The position numbers and the translations under genes are program-made. DNA of 64,000 nt from Sipunculus nudus. Its lineage: Eukaryota > Annelida > Sipuncula > Golfingiida > Sipunculidae. Positions 11,249 to 24,329 of this stretch are shown piece by piece; within the stretch, counting starts at the first letter, position 1; the number at the start of each line of letters is the position of its first letter. The notes under the pieces were generated by a model. It ran no database searches, had not been told where the DNA came from, and saw only the letters and a list, made by a program, of their open reading frames with translations. The stretch covers positions 59,990,618 to 60,054,617 of the forward strand of contig CM049317.1 in NCBI GenBank assembly GCA_026874595.1, written 5' to 3'.

Positions 11249-14080
11249 GTGTTTGAGGTTGAGTGACCACAATGCATGCATTCCCGTCATTGTTAAAGGC
11301 AGTTCAGCTGTGCCTGGTCTAACCTCCATGCAAGTCAGTAAAATAAAAAAATCACACAAAATTATATGCACATTAAAAGTTCATTTATTCTCATATCGCC
11401 TGTGTCCTTTAAAATGAGGTATGGCACAGTGTCATATGCAATGCGGTTTCAGAGAACATTGCATATTGAGGACAAAGTTGGAGTGAATTCCTTTTATAAG
11501 TATTAGAAAGGTACTTTGTAACATTGCCAAATAATGAAAATTCCTGAAGTCAACAATTTGTACAAGTCAAGTGAAGCCATGGAAGTCGTCTTACTACTTG
11601 TTGTTACAAATTTCATCACAGCAAGCAACTGGGCAGCTAAGACAGCTCTATGAGTATATCACAACAGATATCCAAGTGTATCCAATAGTCTCAGTATGTC
11701 AAACAGAACCAATAAAGCTTAAAAATCTCCCTTGCGGGAAAACTGGTTTCATGTTGTAGTCCTTATAATCTAAGATGGATATACATGATATGTGGCATCC
11801 TGGCTTTTCCCCAGCGAATTACACAAAAAGAAAGGGGTCACAGTTACCAGGTAGAATTGCCCCTAAAAACCTGTAAACTAATCCCAGGTGCCTGCAGACC
11901 CAGAAACTGGACAGGATGGTTGTTACAGTGGGCCAGCACTGCAGTGCATGTGAGCATGCTGACTGGTTGCATGCACTGGCAGTGCAGCACTACACTGTAC
12001 ACAGAAGGCCAAACAAAAATCACGTTATTCTGCATTTTTTTAAAGGATAGGTCCATGGGGGACACTGCCTACTGAATGTAAGCAAAGAAAATTACCATAA
12101 ATTAAGCACAAAAAGGTAAAAAAAGTGCTTCTCAGGCACTTTATTGTCATAAATAAATGTGGTATGGAACACATTTTTTATTTACTTATCTTGGTTTTCA
12201 ATAAAATTTCATAGGATCAGAGGACATCATGTTAATGAAAGAACTGCTTGCTAAATAGGTTAAAAGCACAATATAATAAAAGAAAATTTTATTGGAATTC
12301 TATTATTTTATTTTCTTGAAAGAAAGGTCCGAGTGACTGAAGCTCAAAATTTGTACACACTCACAATCTGAATATCACAAATGTGGGGTAAATTTGATGT
12401 ATAATAACTGAGAAACTTACATTTAATTTTTTTTTGCCTAAATTCAGAATATATGTCATTGCCATACTTACTGGATTTAGGTTTTATGTAAACATATTAA
12501 GTCATAATCAGCATACATGAATAAATGTGACACAATGTGTAATGTTACTACCTGGCTTACAGCATTAATGCTTTTCATACTTCACTTTATTTTTGTATTT
12601 CTGAAGTTAGTACTGTTTGGTGTGGTGTTTTGGTTTGCTGAGTTGGTCACAAGAGGGTGATAGGTAATGTTGAAGGAATCCCCACCTGACTTTTGATTGG
12701 CTCATCAATCAGCCACCTGGTGTGTTGTGTGTACCTGGTAATTGGTAATCAATGTCTCAGTCGTCTTTTAATTCCATCTTGTGCAGACACAAAATCATTT
12801 AGGTTTTCTTTATTTAACACAAAATTGACACATGAGTTACACTGTTTTCAATGGCAATATCAAGTCACCTATGTTGCTCTTTGTTATTAAAATGCATAAC
12901 TAATTTCCTAAATTTTCTGAATTCCTTCCAAATTGTGTTGCCTCACCAAACAAAATCCAGGTGGCACTGATGGGCACCTCAGGTAGTATTGTGAATACTC
13001 TGACTCCCTGACAAGAGAATAACTACCGTCATTACAACAATTCTTCCCACTTTATTTAATATAAAACAGAAGTATGGTCATCAATTTTCAGCAACTGTCA
13101 GTATCATATGATCATCGTTATGAGTGGATAGTTTCTGAATATGAATCCATAAAATTACCATGATCCAGGAACAACTATCAAAGACCTTGTGCTGTGCTCC
13201 CGCTAGCTGGAGCAGCCATAACAGAAATGCATTGAACAAATAGATGATTTTTCTAGCCCTTGGCCTGTCAGCAAACAGATAACCTATAACAGGTGAGATA
13301 GAAGCTCTCTATACACAAGCTCCAGCTCTGCAAGTACAGGGCCAGTAGTAGTGCAGCCCTAGTACTGCTGGTACAGCCAGAGTACTGCTGGCACGTGCTT
13401 GGAGGCTGAGAGCTGCTAGTACTGAACATAGGAAACCTTCTCTTTACGTTTGCTTATGATATACGAAGCTAAGAACTGGTTCAAGGTGCCACAACCACTT
13501 GAGATGGTGTGCTCCCTATGATAGCTAGCTAGGCTGTATATTGCTAATGATACCTCACTTAGTGCAGAGTCTGCAGTCTACAAATGTAGGATAACAAATA
13601 TGATGAAAACTTGCAAAATCTTGTAATATTTCATGCATCTCTACATAATTTATCAATTTAATTGCCAGGATTATGGCCTACAGGTGGCGCTGTCAAACAA
13701 ATGAGGTTGAAGAAATAAAGTGACCACTTCAATGTATTATAATGTTGATTTAAAATTTAAAGCCATGACAAAATAAAATATATAACACATACCACTGACC
13801 AGCATTATTATAAACACATGGTACAGTCTGCCACTTGGGGATGCATAAAGCTACATTATATTGCATTAATAAGATTATAAAACATTATACATCTAATGGT
13901 CTACAGGTTGCTCTGTACAGCTGTAATGATCCAATAATACATCACTACATTGACAATACAAAGTCAAACATTGGATCCTTATCATCAGACGTCCAGTATT
14001 TTAATAAAGTGATGATACATATCCCCCATATTAAAGTCTGACATTCAATTAGCAACTTGGGTCAAGTGGACATGTTTGGT
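11249..14080. other. Non-coding sequence
   Basis: AT-rich. At 13330-13430 there is a short degenerate repetition of AGTACTGCTGG-like words. Open frames at 11785-12075 occur on both strands and have no splice context. Nothing else is identified. Confidence 0.45.
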
Positions 14081-14084
14081 GTGA

Positions 14085-14155
14085 GGAGTGCTTTGGTGTA
14101 ATGGTTATTGGATCGGTGACTGTGTGGTTGTGGGTTCATGTCCCATTCAGACCAA
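14085..14155 (+). mobile_element. tRNA-derived SINE head
   Basis: An A-box-like TGGTGTAATGG lies about 36 bp before a B-box-like GGTTCATGTCCC, the spacing of a tRNA-type internal RNA polymerase III promoter. The cloverleaf is not intact enough for a functional tRNA. The body probably continues to about 14230; no A-rich tail or target duplication could be placed. Confidence 0.5.
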
Positions 14156-14239
14156 TAGTGAAATCAGACTCTAAAATCTGAACTAAGACACATACAGAGC
14201 TTTCCAGGAAGTACTAATGAGAGGCCAGGGAGGATTCAG

Positions 14240-17208
14240 GGTTTGGAAAATATGTGTCAAACCCAGGAAGAGTTAGCAACAAACCTTGAAAAGGTCCTCA
14301 GGTCTGGAAGAGGAGGGCTTCTAGACTGCAAAATTTTGCTTGAAACCCTTGAAAAAAGTTGTAGCATCTGGAAAAGGGGATGGGTGACCATACCCCCTGG
14401 ACCCCCCCCCCCCACACACACACACACACCTGCTACTAAGAGTGGAAGTGAACCTGTACTGCAGAACAGAACAGAAACCAATTTCAAATGTTGATAAAAT
14501 TTATTGTTTTGATTCCTTCCCCATGCAACACCACTTTCCCTCAAACACTGATGCCACAAAATGTTGAATTCACTCAAGGTAAATTGTAAGCACAGGATTT
14601 AAGAAAATTATTTCTTTTAATGACAGAAATTTAAAGAATATTATGAGATCAGGATCATAATTTCAAGGCTAAATATCATAAAGCTACTTAAATTTCCAAG
14701 TCTTCTCTGACCTTTCACAGTACAGTCAACAGTGCATCAGCCTCATGAATGTATTTATTTTTCATATGATTAATGTAAAGAGTATCAACCAGATCAGAAG
14801 ATGAGATGTCTGAATTTCTGGCTGGATAAAAGGACTACTTTAGAAGCATTTTGACAGCAAAGGGACAGCTGTCTGGTCCACTTCTTCTATTCCAATTCGT
14901 CCTTCTTGTTCCCTTTACTGCTTTTCTTCTGCTGTAAAGTTCTTTTCTTTTCAGTTCATTTGTTGATTTACTGGTAAATCCATATATTTCAACATGGACC
15001 ATACCCTTCAAAAACACTTAAATAACTTATTTTATGATCTAACAGTGTTGATAATGTAAAATTCGCAAGCTCAATTTTTTTTTTATTTCCCTTTATTCAG
15101 TGTTTTACATGGATTCCATTTTCTAGATTTCATTATACACAAAAAAATATTACTGTATGAAATATTTACCATGGGTAGGACAAAGATGGGCAACTTTTCC
15201 ATGATTTTAATTATAAATATTTGTACACAGATTCCTAAAGTGTTGGTGAGGACCAAAGGGATCACTGGACAAGAGGAAATGTTTTCAATTACTGACAGAT
15301 TAATATAAAACATCAGAAATCATTTATAACCTTAAACTTTTGCATTATGACTTTTCATGGCACACTGTGGTTGGGATCATATTCGCAGGGTTAAAATTTC
15401 ACTATTGTCACCTTTCAGTGTTTTGCGAGGGTTCCATTTTCACAATATCATCATACAAAAGACCTATACCTAGAGTATAACAATAAGTATGTGAATAATT
15501 ATATCAAATATTGTGTGCAGTATAACTTTATTTTAAAAAATATATATTCTTGTTAAATGGCAGACAATTGGAAAGATCAGATATCATTTTAAATATTAAT
15601 CTTCTACACAATCTATCTTTACTTTTACTTTTCAACTTTGCTTCAATGATGGCACTGCATCAGATTATGTTTGTGGTCTGCTGATTCTTTGAACTACAAG
15701 CACAGAACAAGAACATCCATCAACCACTTTAAAATTCTTCTCATGTAGGAACCACGAATCTGTTCTTGACCAAAACTGGCAGATTTCAGAAATGTTGATT
15801 CTCTCCCTGTTTTAAATCTTGCTTAAAGACTCATTTATTCATGTTTGCTTTTAACTTAAAGTTGACATTAACTTATATTTTACTTTATTTTATCCTTATT
15901 GAAGTATCTACATTTTAGTGTACAGTGCCCTTGCATTCTTTAAAAGGTCCTTTATAAATTAATAATAAAAATAATATTATAATTTTTTTAATTTTTATTA
16001 TTATCACTATTATTATTATTATTATTGTTATTATTATTAATACACTTGGATTTACAATATCTAGTATAAAACAGTATCAAAAAGTATGATACAAAGTGTA
16101 TTTAAGGGTAACCTAAGCAATTTATTTTTTGTCGCATTATTTACACATAGGCCAAAAAATATTTTGGTCTTGACCCCTAACCCCCCCTCTTGATCCACAA
16201 TTGTATAAGCACACACAGAAACACAGCTTAATGGACCAAGCCATCCTCAAGTACACTGGTAGGCCATATACTTACTAAGGGTATTGTGCTGCCAGGGGGA
16301 TTCTGACCTGTTGCTTACTTATACATCTGGATTAGTAACTGCTTCCTCAGTAGCATGTGTTGTACTTCTTGGTTGAGTTCAATTTAGTGCCCTGGGGTAT
16401 CAGTGGCAGGTATTATCTTACATATACAGTTCATGAAGTACGGTCAGTGTGTGGTCTGTCAAAGCAGGGCTGGAAATATGTTCCAGGTTTTAACAGGATA
16501 GCATCTGTGCCATGTAAATGGTTCTACTGGCCTTCAACAGTGTCTCCACACCTTGGTCAAAGAGTTTTCTAAATGTTCAGTAAAAAAAGTCTAATTTTCC
16601 ATTAGCCCATGGCCTATGTGACCAGTATTGTATTCATACCTTTCTTACTCAAGACTGATTGCATTAAATATTGTTCTTAAAAACCAAGTATTTCAAAATT
16701 CTTTTTTTAAAAAGGGTACCTGATACAACAGCTTCAAATTTAATTAAAATTAATCATCATGAATGCATATGCATTACTGCTTTACAAGGATTCTTACCTA
16801 GCCATCTACTACAATTCAGAATAAAATGCACCGATTAAGGACTGCCAGCCTAAATGGTGATTTTCCTGGAGTTTCCAGGAATTTTTTATTTCAACTCCAG
16901 GACATTACAGGCAGCAAAGCAAAATTCCAGAGCTTTCTAGAAATTCTAAGAGGCATGACAACCTAATGCATTAAAGAAAACCACATATCTATTTAAAATA
17001 TCATGGAATCTATAATTGACTTCATCCGGCTTTAGCAATGTTTAAAATCGGAGTATTCAGTATGCTCATTTTTTTTAAAGGATGACTTGTTCATTTAAGC
17101 AAGAATCAAGTAACATAGTCAAATTTTCTACAGGTTTACCAAGCTTCCAAAATAAAAAAGATCAGGTCCACACTTGAAAATAAAAGCCTTGGGGAATGTC
17201 AGTTGATC
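14240..17208. other. Non-coding sequence with degenerate repeats
   Basis: Holds a C run with a short (CA)n (14401-14430) and an (ATT)n-like tract near 15995-16040. It also has two diverged copies of a repeat with GTTTTGCGAGGGTTCCATTT (about 15095-15300 and 15410-15620) that is seen again at 25260-25640. No exon is supported. Confidence 0.5.
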
Positions 17209-17640
17209 AAATTATGAATCCCTGCTGCAGGCAAGCATGTAAACACAGGCAGCCGGGGTACTTGATCCTGCATCAGAGAGTCCACAGAATGGTCTGGTTA
17301 AACACTTAGAGCCAGCAAGATGCTTATAACTTCAACCCATGCCCAGGGCAAGTATAAACTGAGAGCTTGGATAGTTTGTACCACATCAGAGGCTGGGTAC
17401 TACAGACTGATTAAAACACAAAGATGGGCCTGCAAGATGCTAATAACTTCAACCCCTGCTGAGGGCAGGTAAACAGTGACAGCCGGGGTAGTTTGTACCA
17501 CATCAGAGGCTGGGCACTAGACTGTTTAAAACACTAAGATGGGCCTGCAAGATACTAATAACTTCAACCCCTGCTGAGGGCAAGTAAACACTGACAGCCG
17601 GGGTAGTTTGTACCACATCAGTGGGTGAGAAAGATGGACT
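17209..17640. repeat. 115-bp minisatellite, about 4 units
   Basis: The landmark AGCCGGGGTA (or a variant) recurs at 17251, 17364, 17481 and 17596, giving spacings of 113-117 bp. Other unit words are GATGGGCCTGCAAGAT and CAACCCCTGCTGAGGGCA. The last two units are the most alike, as expected for recent duplication. The array lies about 30 bp past the donor of the candidate exon at 17671-17722, so it would be in the intron. Confidence 0.85.
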
Positions 17641-17670
17641 GGTAAAAATAACAAGATGCCCCCCCCTTAC

Positions 17671-17722
17671 TGCATCCTTGAAATGGCTCGGATCAGCAAC
17701 AGGCCTTCCGGTCCATTCAGTA
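17671..17722 (-). CDS. Candidate exon (minus-strand gene), 52 nt
   Basis: The minus-strand acceptor GGTTTTGCATCGTTCATCAG opens a 52-nt segment ending at a strong donor (GATGCA then GTAAGG). In the frame that fits the chain it carries TA, then codons for LNGPEGLLLIRAISRM, then CA. The leading TA is completed by the T left by the exon at 35620-35703, giving leucine. The trailing CA is completed by the G that starts 8629-8695, giving glutamine. A second frame is also open, so the frame call depends on the phase match. Product unknown. The donor runs directly into a C-rich stretch and then the 115-bp minisatellite. Confidence 0.45.
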
Positions 17723-18085
17723 CTGATGAACGATGCAAAACCCACTACCCTGACAGCCCTCCATTGCCCAGGGATTTATCCACATAAAACCACTGGTTAC
17801 AGGAATATCAATTAACGATACCTGCATCCCTCCCCCCCCCCCCCACCCATTCTTGGTTAAAGGTTATTGTATTCACCCATGTCTAGCTGTTTGATTATCT
17901 GTGTACAACACTACACAAATTATTATTCTTTGATTTCAATCAAATAGTGTGGAGAGAGTTTCAGGCCAAGAAGAGATAATGATTTCTGGAGGTCTATTCT
18001 GGTTGCTTCACAAGCATGAATACACCAAATGAAAGAGTAAATACAAGTGAAAAAGTAAAAATGTAAATACAAGTGAAAAAGTGTA

Positions 18086-18320
18086 ACCGCTTGCCCAGGG
18101 CAAGTGAAAGTTCCAGAAAAGAGTGAGAGGGCAACTAAAAGTCACCTTCTACTTGCCCGACTGGGCAAGTGGGTCCAACACAAACCTTTACCCAAAGGCC
18201 TGAAAAAGGAAATTTAATCAATGATTTTCATAGGGCAAGTAAAAATTTATATAGGGCAAGAAAAAGCTAGATGTTACTTGCGCAGTTGGCCAGTATTTTC
18301 AAAGTTAATGTTGAGCCCTG
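18086..18320 (+). mobile_element. AGGGCTC MITE family, copy 1 (5'-truncated)
   Basis: Shares the internal words CTTGCCCAGGGCAAGT, AAGTTCCAGAAAA, GGGCAAGTGGGTCCA and CCTTTACCC with the copies at 37155, 59053 and 61057. It ends in GTTAATGTTGAGCCCTG, the right terminus of the family. The matching left terminus is absent, so the copy is truncated or rearranged on that side. Confidence 0.75.
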
Positions 18321-19535
18321 TCATTCATATACTTGCTTTACAACTAAATGAGAATTAACAACTTGAAATGTCACATTTTGTCATCTTTCTATTTTTTTAT
18401 TTCATTTGATTTTTTGACTAAATATTAAATCCTTGTACTCTCTTCTAAGACATCACATCTTTACATCCTGTAATATCACATCCACCTATATTCAAATATT
18501 TGCTTTTTCTTCTATTAAATTATATTGTCTTGTATACTTCTGTATTATGACACTACTGGTATTTCATGTGATATTTTGTCCAATTATATAAGGTTCTATG
18601 CATGCAAATCCAGTGACATTATAGCCTAGACCCTTTTGTCCATGACTGATGTACCCAGTCCACCTCTCCCATGACACCGAATTTGCCACCTTTTATCCAA
18701 ATGTGTTAAGTCCAAGGCACTTATGTTTAATAACATTATATCCTAATTCCTGCAAATTTTATCCAGATATATGAGCACTACCTTCTATGGTATTATCCAG
18801 TTATAATATTGTCCAGAAACACTTAGTCCTGTGCGTTTTATCCAGTGACCTGCCATGCTTGTTTGACTACCAGTAGTATGATTTGTGCTGACACAGCACA
18901 ATTTAATGGTCTCCGTACATCATGTGTTCAACATGAAGTCTTAACCTGATTTTACACCAGATCCACACTACAAGACTGCACTAGACGTATAAGGTAACCT
19001 GCCTACTCAAGTATCCCATCACACCACTTCCACCGAAACCAGCAGTTTTCATTAATATCTTCAGCCAGCAGTGCTTCCCTTCCTGCTTAAAAACTTTCAA
19101 ATTCCCCTGAATTCAAGTTTCCTTTGATCTGAGTTTTAAGATCTGAAAGGCCTTCAGAGTGATTTACATCAACCCGTGTGATTTTCATGTCCAAAAACAT
19201 TTTACGCAACATGATCCAAGGCCTTTGAATGATGCATGATTTATCTCTGGCAAATCTTTCAGTCATGGTTACTGCAGCACCCATGCAATTTTCCTTGCCT
19301 TATCAAATGAAATAGTTGGCTCCATTTATAACTTCCGATGGGTGGACCAATCATTGATCAATCAGCCATGGAAGACAGCCTTGAAAGATCCAAGTTTTAT
19401 GGTGTTTTAAAGTTGTCACACATCTCTACTACAAAAGTCAGTCAGTTTAATGCAAGGACCATGGCAAGCAATGGCTGCACTGCTATTGGTGTCTGTTCTC
19501 TTATTAAAGGTTACGACTATATCCAGTGTGTGTCA
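18321..19535. other. Non-coding sequence
   Basis: Mostly AT-rich. A minus-strand frame at 19087-19284 has a protein-like composition (includes TERFARDKSCIIQRPW) but no convincing splice sites, and ends in a stop. It could be a decayed exon or chance. Confidence 0.35.
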
Positions 19536-19542
19536 GTGTGGA
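19536..19542 (+). repeat. 7-bp target-site duplication, left
   Basis: GTGTGGA directly before the left terminus. The same 7 bp follow the right terminus at 21480-21486. Confidence 0.75.
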
Positions 19543-21479
19543 CACAGGCGCTTGAATCCCTATTTATAATAAAGTCTTCATATATCCAATGTTCTTAGAA
19601 ATACTTTGACGGAATCAGGTTAAACGACCAAATAATAAAACGGTCATACAATGCTATCACTTGTATTATAACACAAGGTAGGCAACTCGGCTAAAACCTT
19701 TCGACGGCGGCCATTCCAAATGGGTCATCACTTGCCTGTCAACGAAGGCGGCTTCCACCGGGTCTGTTTAAAACGCGGAGAGATAGAGAATTCTCGGAGT
19801 ATTTGCGGAGAAGTCGTGTAGGATTTCGGAGAGTTTTTGTATGCAATGATACTTTTAAATATACATTAAAATCACTTTAAATGTCCAACCTTATTACTCT
19901 TAACATATTGGTTCACTGTTAAATGACCGAAATAATTGAAAATCCGTATATTCACGTAAAATTCAGCTCTCTCAGTTGTTTGGGCAACAGGTTCTTAAGA
20001 TTTTATTTGTGCTATGCCAGAGACAGCGAAGAGCATCAGGAGATCGTGGGCCATTTGCGATTATAAATGCAGTTGATTTTTGTATCAATCCAGAAATTTT
20101 ACGAATTGAACATTTAACCAGGGATTAATGAAAAAACACTTATTTTATTGTTTTAGTTCAGGCATTTCCTAGAATACCAAAGCCTAAATCTATAATGCAA
20201 CTATAACCATTGGGATCGAATGTGAATATGTGTTAGGAGAGGTATTCGAAGACATGATTGGGTGTGATAAAAAAATGTATAATAAGTGGTTTAATTAAAA
20301 TATGCATTATTCTTTAAAATTACTAAAACAATTAATGAAATGGTTTTATGAAGCTTGTACAAATAAGTTCTTGTACTATTTTGCTGTGTTTAAGTCTACG
20401 TTGTGCTATTTTTTCATTTTTTTTTATTATTATTATACTCTGTATAGTAATTGTTAGAAAGAAGTGTGGTGTATTTTGTACAAAATAAGAAAAATATAAT
20501 TCTTTAACTGTGATCACGATATATATTTACTATTTTTTCTTTAATTTATTATATCCTTTTGCCAATTTGATTCATCAGCTATTTTTTTTATATTCTGTCC
20601 ATGTAAATTGGTCCAGATACACTAATAATGGTGATAGTGTTTTTATTGATCAATAAATGCGGGTAAAAGCATGTTTTTTTTTTTTATTAAATTATATACT
20701 TCGTTCACCACCTGTAAATTAGATACACCTGCATGGTTTTGTTATGGTTTGCACAATAAACCTGCGAAACATTAAGTGTTTAATAAACTGTTAAACATGA
20801 AGTGTTTTGCTGTTTTGTCTTAGGATTTGTCAGGGTCAGCTGGTGACTCAGACAGGTTTTAAATTTTGCGTAACGCATTCACTCGGCAGTGATTCTACAT
20901 TGTTGAGCATTAAATAAGAATTATGTAGTTTTTAAAAATTATTTTGGTCATTTAACTGCGTCAATTATGTTAAGGGTAATATAGTTCGAGATTTTAATGT
21001 GTATTTAAAAGTATCATTGCATATGAACACTCTCCGCCAATTCTCCACGAATTCTCCGCGAATTCTCCATCTCTCCACGGATTCTCCGCGTTTTAGACGG
21101 ACCCGCTTCCTCCTCCGTTTGGAATGGACGACGTCGAAATTCAGACATCACTGCAAAAGGTTATCCAGGCAGCTTGTATTAGTGGTTGAAAACAATAGAA
21201 GTTAGATGGATTTGATTCTATAACTCCCGTAGAATTGGAGGATCATATGGATTACGCATAAAGGAAAGAAAAAGCGAGTATAAGCAGCTCGAGATCGTAA
21301 CTTCCCTTATTATCGCTGGAGAGGTTTTTGGCCGAGTAGCCTACCTTGTATCATATTACATGTGATAGCTTGGTATGGCCGTTTTATTATTGGGTCGTTT
21401 GACCTGATTCCGTCCTAGTATTTATAAGAACATTGGAGATATGAAGACTTTATTATAAATAGGGATTCAAGCGCCTGTG
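19543..21479. mobile_element. Long-TIR (foldback-type) non-autonomous transposon, 1.94 kb
   Basis: The termini are CACAGGCGCTTGAATCCC and its reverse complement. Inverted similarity extends inwards for about 400 bp on the left (to about 19945) and about 540 bp on the right (from about 20935). It includes TGCAATGATACTTTTAAAT, the GTCTGTTTAAAACGCGGAG region and GTTAAATGACC. The right arm carries extra short repeats of CTCCRCGAATT type (21030-21097). The central kilobase is AT-rich with no open frame suggesting a transposase. A 187-bp relative at 49125-49311 has the same ends. The perfect 7-bp flanking duplication supports real termini. The superfamily is uncertain; CA...TG ends with a 7-bp duplication fit no common family cleanly. 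Confidence 0.85.
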
Positions 21480-21486
21480 GTGTGGA
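21480..21486 (+). repeat. 7-bp target-site duplication, right
   Basis: GTGTGGA, matching 19536-19542. Confidence 0.75.
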
Positions 21487-23985
21487 TGAAGATTACTTAA
21501 TCATAATGATTGGCAGATGTTTTCAATGGCATTCTCAAAATCATATCATTTATTAGCAAAAGCCCTGGCAAGCCTGTGGCACTGTGCATTCAATAGTAAT
21601 GATAGTAAAGTCTACATTAAAATGAAGATACATTTATCTTTAAGCCTACCAGATGTCAGATGTACCAAAGAATCATTATCATACATATAGTATTTATTAG
21701 CCAATTAATGGATTAAATCGAGGATTGGTTGTTTTCTCTAAAAAATTATTTAATCAACTGCATTTGTGCATTATTGATTAAAAAAGATTTTGTATGCACC
21801 TGCAAAGAATTTAATCCTGTTACAGATACGTGAACACAAAGTAATGAACAGCATAAAAACGAAACCTTGCACAGCAAATATTCATCCAATGACAAGTCGA
21901 CCTTGGGGTTGGATGGATTGATGATTTCATTATGAATACTGGTGTACATGTCAGACTATTTACTGTGGAAGGTATTTTGGGTAATAGTTTACAGCAGATT
22001 TTAAGGTAATATAGAAAGTACATAATAATCAATTAATAATCGATCATCAGTCATTTTTATTTTTTTGATCATCAATTATGATTTTAAAACTAATTCCTAC
22101 CACTGGTATTTATAATACTGATAAATGAAACAGTGCAGTCCATTTCAAATCTCACAAAGCATCTCTCTAAACCCCAAACCACATCATTTATTTCACAAAC
22201 TGTAGTGTCCTCCAGTTGGAATTCATGGTAATAAACAAAGTACACACTCATTACAGTATCAGTGTGGAATTTCCTGGAAGAAGTATGTGAACAAGCCCTC
22301 TGGGTTTAACCCTCACATGCTGGTATAGCCCTGATGGATAAGCAACAAATGGACAGTGGGTTAGACAAACAGACAGCAGGTGACCACTGATTCATGGAAA
22401 CAGCTCCTACGTTAACTAACAAGAGCTGAGGGATGAGAAATTAACTGAGGGTTACACGGGAATCCAGGCAATGACTTAGTACAACTTTAATTGCTCTCTC
22501 TTCTTTTATCTTTCTCCTTTCTTTCTCTCTTTCTTGTTCTCTCTTTCAAAACTCACTCTTTCTATTACTCTCTTTTAACTTTCTTTTTCTTTCTTTCTCT
22601 CTCTCGTTCTTTCTTTCGCTTTTCCCTCTTTCTGTTCTTTCTTTCCCTGTATCTCTTTTTCTCCCTGTCTATCTCTCTGTCTCTCTTTCTCTCTCTTAGC
22701 ACCTGACATGCAAACACAAGTGAAAAGAGAACCTTCTTTGAGAACCTTCTTTTAGAGGTAAAATCTGCCTATTCATTCCCGTAACCCTAAGGAAAAGACA
22801 ATCTTTTGTCATAATCTCATTCACCTTCTCTCTAAACTTTTTTTCTTTTTTTTTTTCTGTCACCCTTTCTCCCTTCACAGTCTCTGATTACTAGGAGAAA
22901 GATAATTTTCAGATGTGTGCATACTTGTTCTCTCTGTCTCTGTCTCTCTTTCTGTTTCCTAGCTTTATCTAGGTTTTGTTGTACAAATAAACTCAGTATG
23001 ACTGAACTGCACACGTTCAGCACACTCAATCCTCAAGTAAACAATATATATATATATATATGTCATAATACTTATTTTGAATCAGATCAAAGATCTGCTG
23101 AATCTGGCCCCAATCTTCATCTTTGTATCACGGTAAATGGTCTGGACCAGAGCTTAAGACATCTGGTCACGGCTTCTAAGACGCTGGCCTTTTGTTAGAC
23201 AAATATAGATTGTTTATGACTACAGACAATGAATATGGTCTTTTTGTTCTAAAATAGTCTCAGCCATCCAAGAAGGACAGGGGATTTTTATGAGCATTAG
23301 GTACATATGCCTGACCGCCACATTCAAAGCCTTACCTGATGTACAGCCACCTTGCATGCTTTCATGCTCCTAACTTAATATCTTTGACAGGTGCTTTCTT
23401 CAATAATCAATTAGGGCTTGTCCATGTGAGGTTACCTTTTCAAGTCAGCTTTTATGCTTTCCCGGTATCCATGGCTTCCTCCCATACATCAAACTGCCTG
23501 GGAGGACAGCCCCCAAAGTACATCATCCTGGGTTCGTCTAACTAATGTTGAAGTTGCCTTCAATATTAGCCCTATGAATTGACTGTTAATCTTCAAATCA
23601 ATTAGGTTATTGATTATTGCCTCTCAGGCACTTTCGATTTTATTCTTGATTTGATTATTGCACACAATCATAATATTCTGTCAGTGAAATATACCTACTA
23701 AGCTTAATTTACTAAGATGATGTTAGGGTGAAAATTACAATGTACCCAAGCGTTAATAATATGAGTGGTAATGTCTTGCATCAGATGTTTTTTGTTTTAT
23801 TTTTTTAAACCAAAAAGATAGAAATCATCATGAACAAGTAAAAGGCCATTTTAGCTGCCAAACAATTTGACCTTGCATGCCTTATATTGTGTAGGGAATA
23901 ATTATAAAATGTTGGATATTTGTTTCAATAAGATGACCAAATACTGACACTTGTTAGCATTTCTACTATAATTTGAGGATTTGGG
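21487..23985. other. Non-coding sequence around a pyrimidine tract
   Basis: AT-rich apart from the pyrimidine tract (separate entry), more CT-rich patches at about 22830-22870 and 22926-22965, and a short (TA)n near 23043-23062. No exon is supported. Confidence 0.45.
22490..22699 (+). repeat. Polypyrimidine (CTTT/CTCT)n tract
   Basis: About 210 bp of nearly pure C and T on the plus strand with mixed CTTT, TCTC and CTGT units. The 71-codon open frame across it is a Ser/Leu/Phe low-complexity artefact. Long mirror-symmetric purine-pyrimidine tracts can form triplex DNA. Confidence 0.92.
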
Positions 23986-23989
23986 CATC

Positions 23990-24215
23990 GATCAAAAAAA
24001 GTCATCCCACTTTAATTTTTGCCGATACAGGCAACCTAGCCACCAAATTGCAGATAGACAATTGCCTCAACACTGTTGCTGCATCCCTACTCTTATTAAA
24101 CTCCGACAGGTCCATTTCTCATTTTCTCAAAACTGCTCATGGGTGCTGCCATTTTGCATACAGACTAAAACCCAGATGTCACAAGTCACATGTCGAAATT
24201 ATAGGTATAGTACTA
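23990..24215 (+). repeat. Dispersed repeat R3, copy b
   Basis: Matches the reverse complement of 7450-7735. It lies immediately upstream of the LINE fragment, possibly as the older sequence into which the LINE inserted. Confidence 0.55.
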
Positions 24216-24329
24216 GTATCACTAACAAGAAGACCTGGGAATACCATCAACAGTTGTGATGTATCCAATGGACCAGTATTGATTTAGCCGTAGCTGTGAT
24301 AACACCTTCATCAACAGATGGCAGAGACA

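Noticed and set aside
22491-22706. 71-codon Ser/Leu/Phe frame
   Set aside because: Produced by the polypyrimidine tract.
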